NCBI GenBank assembly: GCA_948567375.1
Contig: OX419758.1
Span: 52,581,001 to 52,645,000 of the forward strand
DNA length: 64,000 nt
Source of the DNA: Lunularia cruciata
Taxonomy: Eukaryota; Streptophyta; Marchantiopsida; Lunulariales; Lunulariaceae
Direction of reading: 5' to 3'
Positions 1-11,099 of this stretch are shown in pieces. The translations under genes and the position numbers were made by a program. The notes under the pieces were generated by a model. It saw only the letters and a program-made list of their open reading frames with translations, made no database searches and was not told the DNA's origin. How positions within the stretch are numbered: position 1 is the first letter of the stretch; each line of letters starts with the position of its first letter.

Positions 1-511
1 TCAACCCCAAATGATGGACAAGGTGAAGAAGGAATTGGAGTGGAATTGGAGTGGAATTGAAGTGGAATTTGAACATCCACTAGGAAGAATAAAAGGCAAT
101 GATCCTCAAGTAGCTGGAAGAAGTTTGAGATCAGTTTGTAGCAATGTTGGAGGAGGTAACTCAAGGTAGGGTAATGAATACTAAGTTATATGAACTGAAG
201 TTGCAAGCTTAGAAGCTTGACCAACTAGCAATTAGACTTTGGGAACATATATGTATGAAGTTCACCAAAACTTATGACACCTATCTTTCAAAATACAAGA
301 TACAAGGAGAGGATTGAGCTCCTTATTAGCATTTTTAAAGGAAAAGGTAGTTCTTTGCAGTAGTGTTTTAGGCCAAAGACACTTCATTGAAAAAGTTCTT
401 TAGAGTTGTAGATAATCTTTGTAGATGTAACCTTTGGAGTAGTAAGTCTAAAGGAGACAAACCTATAACTTGTTTTTGGGGAAGAACTAATACCTTCCTT
501 CACATATGTAA
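1..511. other. Flank of the first retroelement; no gene recognised
   Basis: No intact reading frame or known domain is visible. Positions about 31-75 hold a short tandem run of an 11-base unit (GGAATTGGAGT and variants, about four copies). The bases just before the LTR, TGTAA at 507-511, are the left copy of the target-site duplication of the element that follows. The stretch may be decayed retroelement DNA, but this is inference. Confidence 0.4.
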
Positions 512-935
512 TGTAAAAGATTGAGACCAAGGAGAGAAATAGGAGAATGGAAACTCACATTGGGACACTTGAATGTGGGAAAACTTAGAATGCCTAGCAT
601 GACTTCGGCTTTGGTATTTATAGGTAACATACAAGGCCCTTGAGAAGCTTCTCAAGAAGCATCCTTGAGTCGCTTTCTTAGAGTGCAAGCCAAGTTAACT
701 AGGAAGCTTCTCAAGAAGCTTCCTTCTAGAAGCCGCTTACTTGGCATGCAAACTAAGCTAGTTAGAAGCTTCTAGAAGCTTCCTTCTAGAAGTTACTTGC
801 TTAGAGCGCAAGTTAACTAGTTGGGAAGCTTCCCAAGAAGCTTCCTAGATGCTTTTGGAATATTTTAGGCTAATTTGGTTTATTCTCTACTTTGTTAGCC
901 TTACTAGCTATATTGCTAAACTCCATACTATTACA
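512..935 (-). repeat. 3' LTR of family-1 copy A
   Basis: This 424-bp LTR is the partner of 6419-6841, the two agreeing at roughly nine bases in ten by eye. On the element (minus) strand it starts TGTAATAGTATGG and ends TCTTTTACA. It carries the sequence CTATAAATAC (minus strand, 614-623) as TATA box, and several GAAGCTTC palindromes upstream of it. A purine-rich tract (minus strand, near 936-950, TAGGGGAATA) abuts it as the polypurine tract. Confidence 0.92.
764..783. promoter_or_regulatory. Heat-shock-element-like array in the 3' LTR
   Basis: Positions 764-783 read AGAAGCTTCTAGAAGCTTCC: four uninterrupted alternating nGAAn/nTTCn pentamers, the canonical heat-shock factor site. Further GAAGCTTC palindromes at wider spacing lie at about 630-660, 700-725 and 835-850. 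The array is about 140 bp upstream of the LTR TATA box in element orientation, so it sits in U3. Function is inferred from the match only. Confidence 0.6.
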
Positions 936-1010
936 TATTCCCCTACCGCTAGTTGGTGATGTCCTTGTTGCCATTGAAGCTTCAAACTCCTGGATGGCCG
1001 TCTGTGCATT

Positions 1011-2372
1011 CTAGAGGTGAGAAAGAGGTTCCCATGTGGCATCATGAAGAAGATATCCTTTCCAAAGGACCTTGTACTCCATAATTTGGTGGCGTCCTTG
1101 TTGGATGTGGCAACGTGCAAGGATACAATCAACTTCGTACTCCTCATGATCATTGATAGGGATAGGGGGAGGAGGATGTTGGACTCGAGAGGAGAAAGGA
1201 GAGGGGCTAGGAACAAAGGGTTTCAACTTGGAAACATGAAAGACAAGATGGATTTGTATATGACATGGCAAGGCAAGTTGATAAGCAACAAGAGAGACAA
1301 TTTGGGTGACATCAAAAGGTCCTATCCAATTAGGAGCAAGTTTATGAACTTGGGTACCAAGTGGGAGGGGTAGATTACTAGAGGGTAGCATAACTTTATC
1401 ACCGACTTCAAAGGTGACATCACAACGATGGTAGTCCGCATATTGTTTTTGACGATTCTGAGCAACAAGGAGGTGAGATTTGGCTTGTTGGAGAGATTTG
1501 GATATGGTGGTCAAGAAGGTTGAAGTATGAGGGACTTGAGACAGAGGAGGAGCAAGAAGAGAATTTGGGACAAGTAGATCTTGGCCAAAATTGAGAAAGA
1601 AAGGAGAGAATCTAGTGCTTGCCTGTTTAGAATTTTTGTTTGCAAACTTCGGAGCTGCAAGACATTCATCCCAATTGGTATGGTGAATGTTGACGAAGGC
1701 ATGAAGCATATCTTCCAAGGTGCAATTTGCACGTTCAATTTTTCCATCAGTTTGAGGATGATAGGCTATGGACAAAGCAAGCTTGGTGCCAAGTATCTAG
1801 AAGAGGGCTTGCCAAAACTTTCCGGTGAAGCGAGGATCATGGTCGGAGATGAGTACACGTGGCATCCCATGATATTTGAATACATTATTGAAGTAGAGTT
1901 GCGCCAAGGTTAGAGCATCCACAATATCAACTATTGGTGCCAAATGGATTTGCTTACTAAGCTTATCCACAAACACCACAATTGCTATGTGACTTTGTTG
2001 TGTCCTAGGCAAGGAGGTGATGAGATCTAAGCTCACGTGTTCCCAACAAGTAGTTGGAATGGGAAGTGGCTGAAGGAGTCCACTTGGCTTTTGGTTACTG
2101 GACTTGTTGTGTTGACAACTCTCACACGATCGGACAAACTCCCAAACATCTCGCGTCATGTTGGGCCACTACCATTAGCGATGGAGGGTACCCAAGGTCT
2201 TATCCACCCCCATCTGACCAGCTATTGGTAAATCATGGGCTTCTTGAAGGCGCACAAGTCGGAGATCATCTTTGGTTAGAACATAGATTTGGTCCAAATA
2301 AAATAGAAGGCCTTCCTTGGAGGAGAAGATGTTGTACTCCTTGTTGCCTGTTGTCAGACAACCATGTACCAT
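1011..2372 (-). pseudogene. Integrase and chromodomain of family-1 copy A
   Basis: In minus-strand order there is an HHCC zinc-binding region (GVDKTLGTLHR near 2190 and CESCQ near 2120). The core follows with SLDLI, ISDHDPRF and the QTDGKIERAN segment that supplies the Asp, Asp and Glu catalytic positions. Then come the GPF-like region (NWIGPFDV) and a chromodomain (EEYEVDCILA ... EYKVLWKGY ... ATWEPLSHL, about 1011-1160). The part from 1011 to 1775 is one open frame of 254 codons; upstream parts are broken by frameshifts. The chromodomain is expected to steer integration to marked chromatin in this clade. Confidence 0.88.
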
Positions 2373-2587
2373 TTGGAAGAAGGGATCTTGTTGTAGAGCT
2401 GACCAAAACTCGTTATGGACCTTGGGATCAATTCACACCATTGTAATTGCCACTGTGACGAGAAGAAGAGACTTTAAATCAGGTCATCGTGATAGAACAT
2501 CAGGGATGACATAGAACCAACCTGGAACCTCCAATTGTTTGATGTCAAACAATTGGAGTTGCTCTTCCCATCGAGGATGTCGACTCT

Positions 2588-3245
2588 TCATGTGTTCCAA
2601 GTATAAGGTCTATAACAATGGCTTGTGATCAGTTTGCATGACCACTTGTTTCCCCAAGAGGTAATGCCTCCATACCTTGGTGGCATATACCATTGCAAGT
2701 TGTTCCCGATCTCGAGCAGAGTAATTTCTTTCAGATGTATATAGTTGGAAAGACACAAAGGCAATGAGATGTAGTCCATTTGGGAATTCTTTGTTGCAAC
2801 ACAACTCCAATTGCAAAGTTAGAAGCATCAAAATCAACCACACAAGGTAGTTGAGGATCATATGGTTGAAGAATGGGTCTTGAAGACACCATATCCTTTA
2901 ACTTCTGGAATGCTTCTTCATGCTTGGTGGTCCACTGGAAACTTGAGTTCTTTCCCAAGAGGTCAATTAATGGTGCAGCCACATGAGCATAATAGTGGAT
3001 GAACCATCGGTACAAACTGACCAATCCATTGAATGCCCGTACTTCTATAGCATCCTTCAAGGTAGGCCAATCAGTAATGGCCTTGATCTTCTCTTCTTCC
3101 ATCTTGATTCCCTCTGATGAGATCTTATGACCCAAGAAGGTAACCTCCTTATGCAAAAAGGCACACTTTGACTTCTTGCAGTAAAATTTCCATTGTCGTA
3201 GTCATCTTAGGATTTCTTGCACATGATTCATGTGTTTTGCCTCTA
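2588..3245 (-). pseudogene. RT C-terminus and RNase H of family-1 copy A
   Basis: The minus strand encodes VTFLGHKISSEGIK, an RT thumb/connection segment with LYRWFIHYYAHVA, and VVDFDASNFAIGVVLQQ of RNase H (first catalytic Asp). After a frameshift it continues with ERNYSARDREQLAMVYA and QTDHKPL. The frame is interrupted just upstream by the solo LTR at 3246-3981, which separates it from the catalytic RT core. Confidence 0.87.
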
Positions 3246-3981
3246 TGTAATACCACAAGCTAGCCATATGATCTAGATGTGAAATTTGGTTTGGTAATAT
3301 CTAGAATGATGCTTAACATGATGGTCAAAATAGATCAGATAGAAGTATCACCAAAAAAGTACTTCTACTAATAAAGCAAAAACCAAAATAGACTTGGGAA
3401 CCTTAGAACCAATAGCTAGACATATGATTTAAAGGTGAGAATTGGTTTAGTAACATCCGGAAGGATGTTACACATGATGGAATAAACAGATCAGAAAGAG
3501 GTATCACCAAAGGGGACTTCTACAATAGAGTAGGAACCAAAATATGCCTGAAATCTTTGAAGGCAATTTTGGAGGCCTAAACAAATGAATTAGGCCTCGA
3601 AAATGTGCAAATTCTCCCCCCCTAATAAAGGGAAGGCTTGCCTTCCCTTCACCTTGGTTTGTCTCGTCGAGAGCTTTCCAATGGTACCTTACTCACATGA
3701 TTCTAAGACTCCTATAGGAAGATTCCCTAAAAGATTCCCTCCTATCAAAGCTTGTTTGACCACCAGATAGGACCTAGACCGACATGTCACCCATCCAAGT
3801 AAGTAATCCAAGGTTGGAGCTTGATGACATGTCACCTATCTATGTGCCCAATCCTATGGTGGAGCTTCCTTGGAAGAGATCCTCTTTGTTTATATAATAA
3901 AGAGAAGGTGCTCCTTTGGGGCACCGAATGCTGAGTGTGTAATCTGTGTTTTTTCTCTTCTTTTGTCCTTGGAGCATTACA
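3246..3981 (+). repeat. Solo LTR of gypsy family 2 inside family-1 RT
   Basis: This stretch begins TGTAATACCA and ends GAGCATTACA. It is the same sequence family as the LTRs of the element at 42631-50002, but no internal region or second LTR accompanies it. In the related copy near 53550 the RT sequence runs through this point uninterrupted, so this is an insertion reduced to one LTR by recombination. Flanks (CTCTA and ATATG) do not give a clean 5-bp duplication. Confidence 0.85.
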
Positions 3982-4552
3982 ATATGTCTTGCTATAGATT
4001 AAGATATCATCCAAGAACACCCTATAGACCAATCCAATAGTCCCTCTAACACCCGATGCATCTGATCCATGAAGACTGTTGGGCATTAATGAGTTCGAAA
4101 GGTAGAACTCTCCACTCGAAATGCCCATACCTTGTGCAAAAGGCAGTCTTTTGCACATCCTCTCTCTCAATAGGAATTTGCCAATAGCCGCTACAAAGAT
4201 CCAGCTTGGAAAATTAGCGTGCTCCACTCAGTTGATCAAGCAGGTCATCAATCTGAGGCAAGGAATATGCATTCTTCACGGTTTGCTTATTGAGCCCATG
4301 ATAATCAATATAGAAACAAAGTCCTCCATCCTTCTTTGGAACAAATAGTACCGGTGCTTCCCAAGGAGAGGTACTATGTCGTATGAAATCCTTCTCCAAC
4401 AACTCTATAAGTGTTGTTTGCAACTCCTTCAACTCCTTTGGTGAGAGCCGATAGATTGGTCTACTCACTAGAGTACTCCTTGGCAATAGCTCGATCTTGA
4501 AGAGCATACCTTGATCAGAGGGTAATCCCTTTGGTAGATCATCCGGAAACAC
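3982..4552 (-). pseudogene. Reverse transcriptase core of family-1 copy A
   Basis: The minus strand encodes [47 protein letters not shown] and [18 protein letters not shown], the fingers and palm of a gypsy RT. A degenerate stretch follows, then FLDDILIYSK near 4000-4030 with the catalytic Asp pair. The link between the halves is frameshifted. Confidence 0.88.
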
Positions 4553-4897
4553 ATTTGCAAACTCTTGAACTATCCAATCAACTGTTGCTTGATGAGGCTC
4601 TTGGCCCTCCTCGGATTGTTCTTGTGCAATCGGCTTGATCTACACTACGAATATAAACTTATCTTCCTCCAAAGCTTGCTCCATGGTTGCCTTCCTGGCA
4701 AACTTCCCATTTTGGGACTCATCTCCCTTCCAGAGTTGCTCTATGGCTACCTTCTTGACAAACTTCCCATCTTGGGACTAACTATTCTTAGGTGTCTTAC
4801 TCCGAGGTGCTAAACAATCTAATCAGAAATTCCTACCTTGGTGTTGTACTTGAATCTATCGTCGGGTCCAATCGAATTGAACCTTATGACGGTCAAG

Positions 4898-5215
4898 CTA
4901 AGGTAGATCCAGAATGATATCATAGTGTAGAGGTGCCACTACAAACCTCATACACTCCAAATACTCCTTCCCAATCTTGAAGGTAATAGGATGTGAGGTG
5001 CAGAATGCAGAACACTTTCTACCATCCGCCATCATCAAACTACTTCCAAATGCTGGCTTAATAGGAATATCCAATTCCTTTGCTACTGGCATAGACATGC
5101 AATTCTTTGAACTTCCAGAATCAACCAAAATCCTACAACCTTCATTAGATATTGTACCTTGCAAGTGAAGCAAACTTTCATAAGTCGAGCCTTCAATCCC
5201 ATTGGAACTAATCAA
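4898..5215 (-). pseudogene. Retroviral-type aspartic protease of family-1 copy A
   Basis: The open stretch contains ILVDSGSSKNCMS, the D-S/T-G active-site loop of a retropepsin, preceded by a beta-strand-like LQGTISNEGC segment and followed by PVAKELDIP and DIILDLP. It lies between the gag zinc knuckle and RT, as expected in gypsy gag-pol. Confidence 0.82.
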
Positions 5216-5229
5216 GCTCCTAGTAGGTG

Positions 5230-6160
5230 GCTCAAAATCTCTTACTAGGATTCCTCATTTCCGTGATTATTTTGTTCTACAATCTTCATCTGGGCAACTT
5301 GTCAAGGTCGCCCATTCCTAAGTGGGCATTCAGCAATGCAATGTCAAACTTGGCGACAATAAATACAACCTCCATTTTGTGGCAATCTTTCTCTATCCAT
5401 TGTACCAAGTGGTCTCCATTGGATAGCATCAATCTCCATTGGTGCTGGTTCTTCCACCCGTGCATAGTGTACTGGTAGACCTTGTGTAGGTCAAGGGCAA
5501 GACCAAGTTGTTGCAACCAAGGAATCAAAATTCTTAGCCAATTGCATGGCTTCTTCTACATTTTGTGGTTCCCGCATGGTCATCTCCAATTTGGTTTGTG
5601 ACTTCAATCCCCGCATAAATCGATCCAGAACTTCCCCTTCTTGTATATCTAGAATTTGCATGATGATGTTCTAAAATTGTGTGATGTAGCCTCTTATGGA
5701 GCGAATCTGCTTCAACTCCGCCAATTTATCTTGTGCGGCTCGGGTGGTATTTATAGTTTGAAATCGACCATGTATTCCATCCTTGAATTCTATCTATGTT
5801 AAGATTGGTGCAACAATCTATCGTTCAGCTCGCTCCACTCAAAATTGCCACCAAATTTTTGCCACACCATCCAATTGGCTAGAAGCCAAGAGGATCTATT
5901 TCTGTTCATCTTGAAGATTAGTCGCTTTGAAGTAACGTTCGCAATCAAACACAAAATTCTCCATTGTGCCCAAAAGATTCTTGCCTTCAAACATCTTGGG
6001 TTTTGGAAATCAAATACAATCTTCTCCATCTTGGACTGGCGCTCTCTCTATATGTTCTTGTTGTTGTTGGTCTCGTTCATCCAACAATCAAGTAAGGTGC
6101 TTGATTTGTTGCTGCATCATAAGGATAATGTCCGGTATTGCCACCATAACTACTACTCTA
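5230..6160 (-). pseudogene. gag region of family-1 copy A
   Basis: The minus strand shows a gag N-terminal coiled segment near 6130 (MMQQQIKHL), a capsid-like CERYFKATN near 5930, and a CX2CX4HX4C zinc knuckle (CIYCRQV-stop-HCIAEC) near 5320-5370. In-frame stops and shifts break the frame. It packages element RNA in active relatives. Confidence 0.75.
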
Positions 6161-6180
6161 TCCTACTACTCCCAATTTAT

Positions 6181-6396
6181 CTAATTGATTAACACATAGA
6201 TACAACACATCCACCTTTCTCCATAGGTGACAACCGGAAGTATCAAGGGTTCCTCAAACACGGTGATCATATGTAGAAAATCTTGCCCAAAGTGTGAGGT
6301 GATGAATTGTCTGAAGCGGTGCTTGGGTAATATCTGGACATGAAAATCCCAATGGTTTGGTGGAAGTGGATTTGGTGGTCCATAAATTCCATCCAT
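6181..6396 (-). CDS. Pre-gag small ORF of family 1 (71 aa)
   Basis: This short open frame starts about 10 nt after the primer-binding site and ends upstream of gag. The protein is MDGIYGPPNPLPPNHWDFHV at the start, and the core reads SHFGQDFLHMI, LILPVVTYGE, IYVLIN, with the stop right after. The same pattern (a FG motif, then a PVV-Y segment, then a C-terminal IYIL) recurs in small ORFs at 43589-43819, 43824-44027 and 62113-62346, which belong to two other LTR families. An interrupted copy lies near 55050/58850. No known domain was recognised. The frame is open here although gag-pol is broken. Confidence 0.6.
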   Translation of the reverse strand: MDGIYGPPNPLPPNHWDFHVQILPKHRFRQFITSHFGQDFLHMITVFEEPLILPVVTYGERWMCCIYVLIN

Positions 6397-6406
6397 CCCA
6401 TTCCTA

Positions 6407-6417
6407 CTCTGATACCA
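6407..6417 (-). other. Primer-binding site, tRNA-iMet type
   Basis: On the minus strand, one base inside the 5' LTR, the sequence is TGGTATCAGAG, the standard plant LTR-element site complementary to the 3' end of initiator methionine tRNA. Confidence 0.88.
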
Positions 6418-6418
6418 A

Positions 6419-6841
6419 TGTAAAAGACCAAGACCGAGGAGAAAAATAGGAGAATGGAAACTTACATTGGGATACTTGAATGTGGGAAAACTCAGAATGC
6501 CTAGCATGACTTTGGCTTTGGTATTTATAGGTAGCATACAAAGCCCTTGAGAAGCTTTTCAAGAAGCTTCCTTGAGCCACTTTTTTAGAGTGCAAGCCAA
6601 GTTAACTAGGAAGCTTCTCGAGAAGCTTCCTTCTAGAAGCCGTCTACTTGGCATGCAAGCTAAGCTAGTTAGAAGCTTCTAGAAGCTTCCTTCTAGAAGT
6701 TACTTGCTTGGAGTGCAAGGTAACTAGTCAGGAAGCTTCCCAAGAAGCTTCCTAGATGCTTTTGGAATATTCTAGGTTAATTTTGCTTATTCTCTACTTT
6801 GTTGGCCTTACTAATTACGTCGCTAACTCCATATTGTTACA
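6419..6841 (-). repeat. 5' LTR of family-1 copy A
   Basis: This 423-bp LTR begins TGTAACAATATGG and ends TCTTTTACA on the element strand. TATA box CTATAAATAC is at 6521-6530 (minus). It is followed directly by the primer-binding site, which marks it as the 5' LTR, and by TGTAA at 6842-6846, the right copy of the target duplication. Confidence 0.93.
6671..6690. promoter_or_regulatory. Heat-shock-element-like array in the 5' LTR
   Basis: The 20 bases are identical to those at 764-783: AGAAGCTTCTAGAAGCTTCC, four perfect alternating nGAAn units. Additional GAAGCTTC palindromes flank it at about 6549-6570, 6611-6635 and 6741-6765. The array lies in U3, about 140 bp upstream of the TATA box, where an HSF-driven enhancer would sit. 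Confidence 0.62.
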
Positions 6842-6846
6842 TGTAA

Positions 6847-9800
6847 GGTGCCTAATTAACTTTCACACAAGTGGATAGGATAAGACCAAAAGAAAGGATT
6901 AGCAATGTACGGTGAGGATGAGACAAGAAGATATTTGGACTTCCTCAACAACTAGATTTATTTGGTTTAGAGTAGAAGAAATTATTGAAGATTTCAACTT
7001 GTTGTTAATAAATCATTCAATCTTCCAAACATAAATAAAGAAAGTGCCAAAATGCCTTTGTTGCTTTCAACTAAATTCCAAGTATTGGTTGCATGCCTTT
7101 GTTGAGTAGTGGTGAGGAACTTTGTAGTAGGAACCCAAGTGCTTGAGTGCAAGTGGCCAAAACAACTTGTGATTAGGATCTTGGATCTCTTAGTGTCTTG
7201 AAGGATTGGAGCAATGCCATGACTGATAAAAAATGAACGATAATATTGAAAGTACAGTTAAATCAAAAAGCAAATTCCTACTATCAATATGAAATGCCTT
7301 CAGAGTTGTGCCTTTTAGGAAGGATAGAACATATCCTTTGGAGTTAAATGTCTTTGTATTGAAGTAGCCCGTTTGAAGTTGATAAAGAAAAAATCTTCAA
7401 GAAAAAATTGGAACCCATGCTTAGTGAAAGGGATCTTTTAATTTTCCAATTACTGTATTGCACTATAGTTGGTGACATTACACTCTTCTAGGAGTAGTTC
7501 CTATAATAACAATAAAGAACTGCAAATTGTGATACTTCTCTTCAAATCTAACCATTCATATACTCAAGAGAACGACCTATTTCCTGCCATTGTACTACTC
7601 TTTGATAGACAATGAGTTATCACCGTAATATTAAAATTAAATGTATGCATTTAATTGTAGCAAAGTGTAAAAATATATTTTAGAACTATTTCCTTACATA
7701 TTTAGCTATCAATGAAAGAAAAATAAAAAGATATAAAAATGGATACAAGACAATATTAGCTTTTGATTTGTCAAAGAGTGAAAAATAACTTGGGATTTTA
7801 TTTTTGAAGTGTAAAAGAAAATATACTCATATTCATGAAAGAAATTACAAAATTTTCAGCCAATATTGGGAATATTATTGATACTTTTTGTGCTTTAATG
7901 ATAATCCAAAATAACTTAAGAGTTCTAGAAATAATATTCTAGATAAAACTTAGTCCAAATGCATGTCATCTTTGTTTCTAAACAACTTTTGGTTTCTAGT
8001 GCCTATTACTTATTTAACATAGTCATTTTATACTGATGAAAATTTATAAAATTAATGTTTAAAATGAAGATAAACTTATAAGAGCTATGTTCTCTTACTT
8101 TCTATGACTCAAAATAGCTCTATTCATGAATCAAGTTCCTCAAATTGATATTCTCTTATGGTTGTGTTCCTTGTGAAGTAAATCCAAATAAGTACTTAAA
8201 AAGTAGAAATCTAGAAATTTCATGGAGAAAATATTCTGAAAGATCTTAAAATTAGGTTTAAAAGCTCTCATCTTTGGTCAAATTTGTCCAATAAAATTAA
8301 GAAAAGAGTCTACCATGACCTACCTTTTCTTGTTTTAGTAGTTTAATAGTGTTATAGACAGTATAGTAGGCACAAGGGCAGTACTAAGTAGGATAACATG
8401 ATGAGTTTTGGTCTTGTCCTTTGTGAAGTCCAGATCTGGCCCAAAAAACCTCTTGGTGGATACAGGTTTACAAAATGAAGGCCATAATTCTCTTATCGAG
8501 ACTGGAAAACATCAATATCATATTGTACCATAATTGTGCTGAACAAGCTTCCAATGAGGCTCACAATACAAGCTGGCTCATGATGATGTCAAAAGTTAGT
8601 AGAACTCCTTCATACAAGTTATGGAACAATGAAATTCAATCAAAATGAAGTTCCATAGGATCTCGCTACAAGTTCAAAAATCCACAAATGGCTACTTTAC
8701 CTACATCACCAAAGAATTGTTCATGACCATTTTTCACAAAGGATTCACATGTATGGCATTTGATTGTGTTTGCCAAGCATCACAATGGTTGATGAATGAC
8801 CGGGCAGTCAGATCTATAAAAAGGTGACACCATCACACGAGAAGTTACTTTTCACTTTTGCAATTTTCCACTCTTCTCGTGCAAGAATTGCTCAAACTTC
8901 CATCCAGGATTTGTTGTAAACTAGAGTGCCAAAGGGTAACATGACAGATACTAGCTTTTGATAATTGAGAGATGGCAGACCAACCAATGATGGTCAGGAT
9001 AGAGGTCAAGCAATGTAAACCAAATGAGATTTTTTGCAAACAATCCAAACTATCAAAGTGGAGATTGCATTGTAGATCCAAGTACTTAAAATATAAAAAT
9101 CTAGACCTTGTTATGGGACTAGAGCTTGACAACTATATCCTTGCTAGAATAAGTCATAAACAACACTTACACAATAGGCAAGTCATTGAGAGCAAAACTC
9201 ATCATGTGGATATAGGACCACTAGCAACAAATGCTAGTGGAAATTGTGCATCATTTGGATAGATTTACATTGATACTTGCCATGGTAGACCAAGTAAGAG
9301 TTTGAAGGCCAATATAGACAATGTGTTTGCTAGAAGTAAGTCCACTAATGAGTACAAAATAGAATGTCTAAAGGATTCCATCCAATGACTTGTAAAAGAG
9401 TTAGTAATGAAACTATTTTGATCAAAACAAACCTTGTACATCAACCTTAACCAAGCTATATTATTCCAACTCCAACATGAAAGGAAACTTGTGAGTTGGG
9501 GACAAATGTTTTGCAAATGCGTAAATGAGCTTTTGGAAAACATGGCCTAATGGTCAGCCATGATCATAGCTCCTTTCATTATCCATTGTCTACACCAGAA
9601 TGGACTCCTTGATGAGCAAAGAGAAGGAGAAATTCTTAAGCCATGTTCACTATCCAACCTACTTCAATGGATATCCAGGTCTTGCCAAGGAAATCATGAA
9701 ATATCATGAGGTAGAGGAGTATGCTTGGACCAAGAAGTTTTTATGTGTCGAGGAATCACACAATACTATTATAATTAGTAAGAATATGCCCATGACAAAG

Positions 9801-10652
9801 GGCAAAACTCAAGTTTCCAAGAAATAGAAACATACTCAAATTATTAATTTATTGTCAAGAGGTAGTGGAAGTGATGGAGGTAGAAGATGGGGTGGAAAAG
9901 AAGCCTCCATAAGTCATTCCATCTCCAACAAGGGAAAGGAAACCTCCTAAAATGAGAACAAGTTAAGCAATAATGACTTGTTTATGTGCATTTTATCACT
10001 AGATGCCAATAACCAAGTCTCAAGGGAAACAACAAATGACAAAGTGGAGTTGTCATCAATAATTGAAGAAGTGACTAAAAACAAAGGGAAAGCACTAATG
10101 GAGGAAGATAATGATGCCACCATTTCAAGTTTCAAGAGAGTACCTATGCATGCACCAATCTTTTGCATAAACCTCTCTAGCTTAAAAGTCTTAGGGTTAA
10201 CATTGTTGACATCATTTTGGGTGCACAAATTGAAAAAGAAAATAGTCCAAAAAGTGTCCTACAATGACCAAGAAGATACCTCAATGGATGTTGCAAGCAT
10301 AAGCTTGGAAACTAAAAAAAGACAATTCTATTCTGGTCTGCTTGCAAGAAGGAGACAAGTCCACCAGAGTAGCTAGCAAAATGATGTTAGAACATGTCAA
10401 GATGTAGAGTGCTCGTCATGATACATCGCAAGTACAATCTCCAATATGAGAGGACCAAAAAAATACAATGGATGATATTTGTTCTTGTCTGAAGTGTAAC
10501 AATATATCAATGGTGTGGTTGATGTTAATCTACTTTGTACATGAAGTTACTCCAACAATGGATAGGTTGGAGAATATCTTTTCATACTATATAGAGCTGG
10601 ACTCCACAATTGATGAGCCAATAAAGCTTGTAAAGTACCTTCATAATAAGAA
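6847..10652. other. Old repeat-like DNA without a recognised gene
   Basis: AT-rich, with no known domain on either strand apart from the broken long frame annotated separately (9600-10376). Short open frames at 8645-8827 and 8972-9262 (plus) resemble nothing I recognise. The texture is that of decayed transposon sequence. Confidence 0.4.
9600..10376 (+). pseudogene. Broken long reading frame, unknown protein
   Basis: Two open stretches, 9600-9827 and 9978-10376, read as one lysine- and glutamate-rich protein interrupted by stops (MDSLMSKEKEKFL ... ; ... VELSSIIEEVTKNKGKALME ...). A Gly/Ser-rich linker lies between them. No domain is recognised. It sits in repeat-like DNA just upstream of a family-1 LTR, so a transposon-encoded protein is the likeliest source. 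Confidence 0.3.
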
Positions 10653-11099
10653 TGTAAAGGATAGAGGAGAGAAATAGGAGAATGGAAGATAGGAATAGAA
10701 AGTTACATTAGAATGCTCAAGTGAGTGAAAATTTGAATGCCTAGATTGAGCTTGGCTTGGGCATTTATAGGTAAATTGGGTACAAGACTCCCAAGGAGCT
10801 TCCAAGGAAGGTTCCTTCTAGGAGCTTCCTTACTTGGAGTGCAAGCTAAGCTAGCCGTTTACTTAGCATATAAGCAAAGCTAGCCATCAGCTTGGTGTAT
10901 AAGTTACTCTACCCTTGGAAAGTTCTTAGAAACTTCTGACCAAGAAGCTTCCTTGTTGCTTCTAGAATATTCTACACACAAGCTTTCTTAGGGCTTTTAG
11001 AACCTTCTTAGACTAGTTCTACTTCCTCTTGCTATATTTAACTTAGACTATTAACTCATTAGCTTCTATTAACTTGTCGGTTAACTCCATATTATTACA
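10653..11099 (-). repeat. Divergent solo LTR related to family 1
   Basis: This 447-bp stretch begins TGTAAAGGATAG and ends ATTATTACA on the plus strand. It carries the family-1 landmarks in the same order: AATGCCTAG, a TATA box (minus, GCATTTATAGG read on plus), GAAGCTTCC runs, TTGGAGTGCAAGCTAAGCTAG and TAACTCCATATTATTACA. No pol sequence of family 1 adjoins it. Its GAA/TTC arrays are less regular than in copy A. Confidence 0.75.

Larger units (their letters stand above)
512..6841 (-). mobile_element. Full-length Ty3/gypsy chromovirus (family 1, copy A), decayed
   Basis: A complete LTR retrotransposon read on the minus strand. It has two similar LTRs (512-935 and 6419-6841) that begin TG and end CA on the element strand, and a perfect 5-bp target duplication TGTAA at 507-511 and 6842-6846. 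It also has a primer-binding site matching plant initiator-Met tRNA, and pol domains in the gypsy order protease, RT, RNase H, integrase, chromodomain. A 736-bp solo LTR of another family (3246-3981) interrupts RT. Many stops and frameshifts make it non-autonomous now. The chromodomain at the integrase C-terminus places it among the chromoviruses. Confidence 0.93.

Noticed and set aside
500-860. Repeated GAAGCTTC blocks considered as a CRISPR-like or satellite array
   Set aside because: Spacing is irregular, units are short palindromes, and the blocks belong to an LTR with a partner copy 5.9 kb away.
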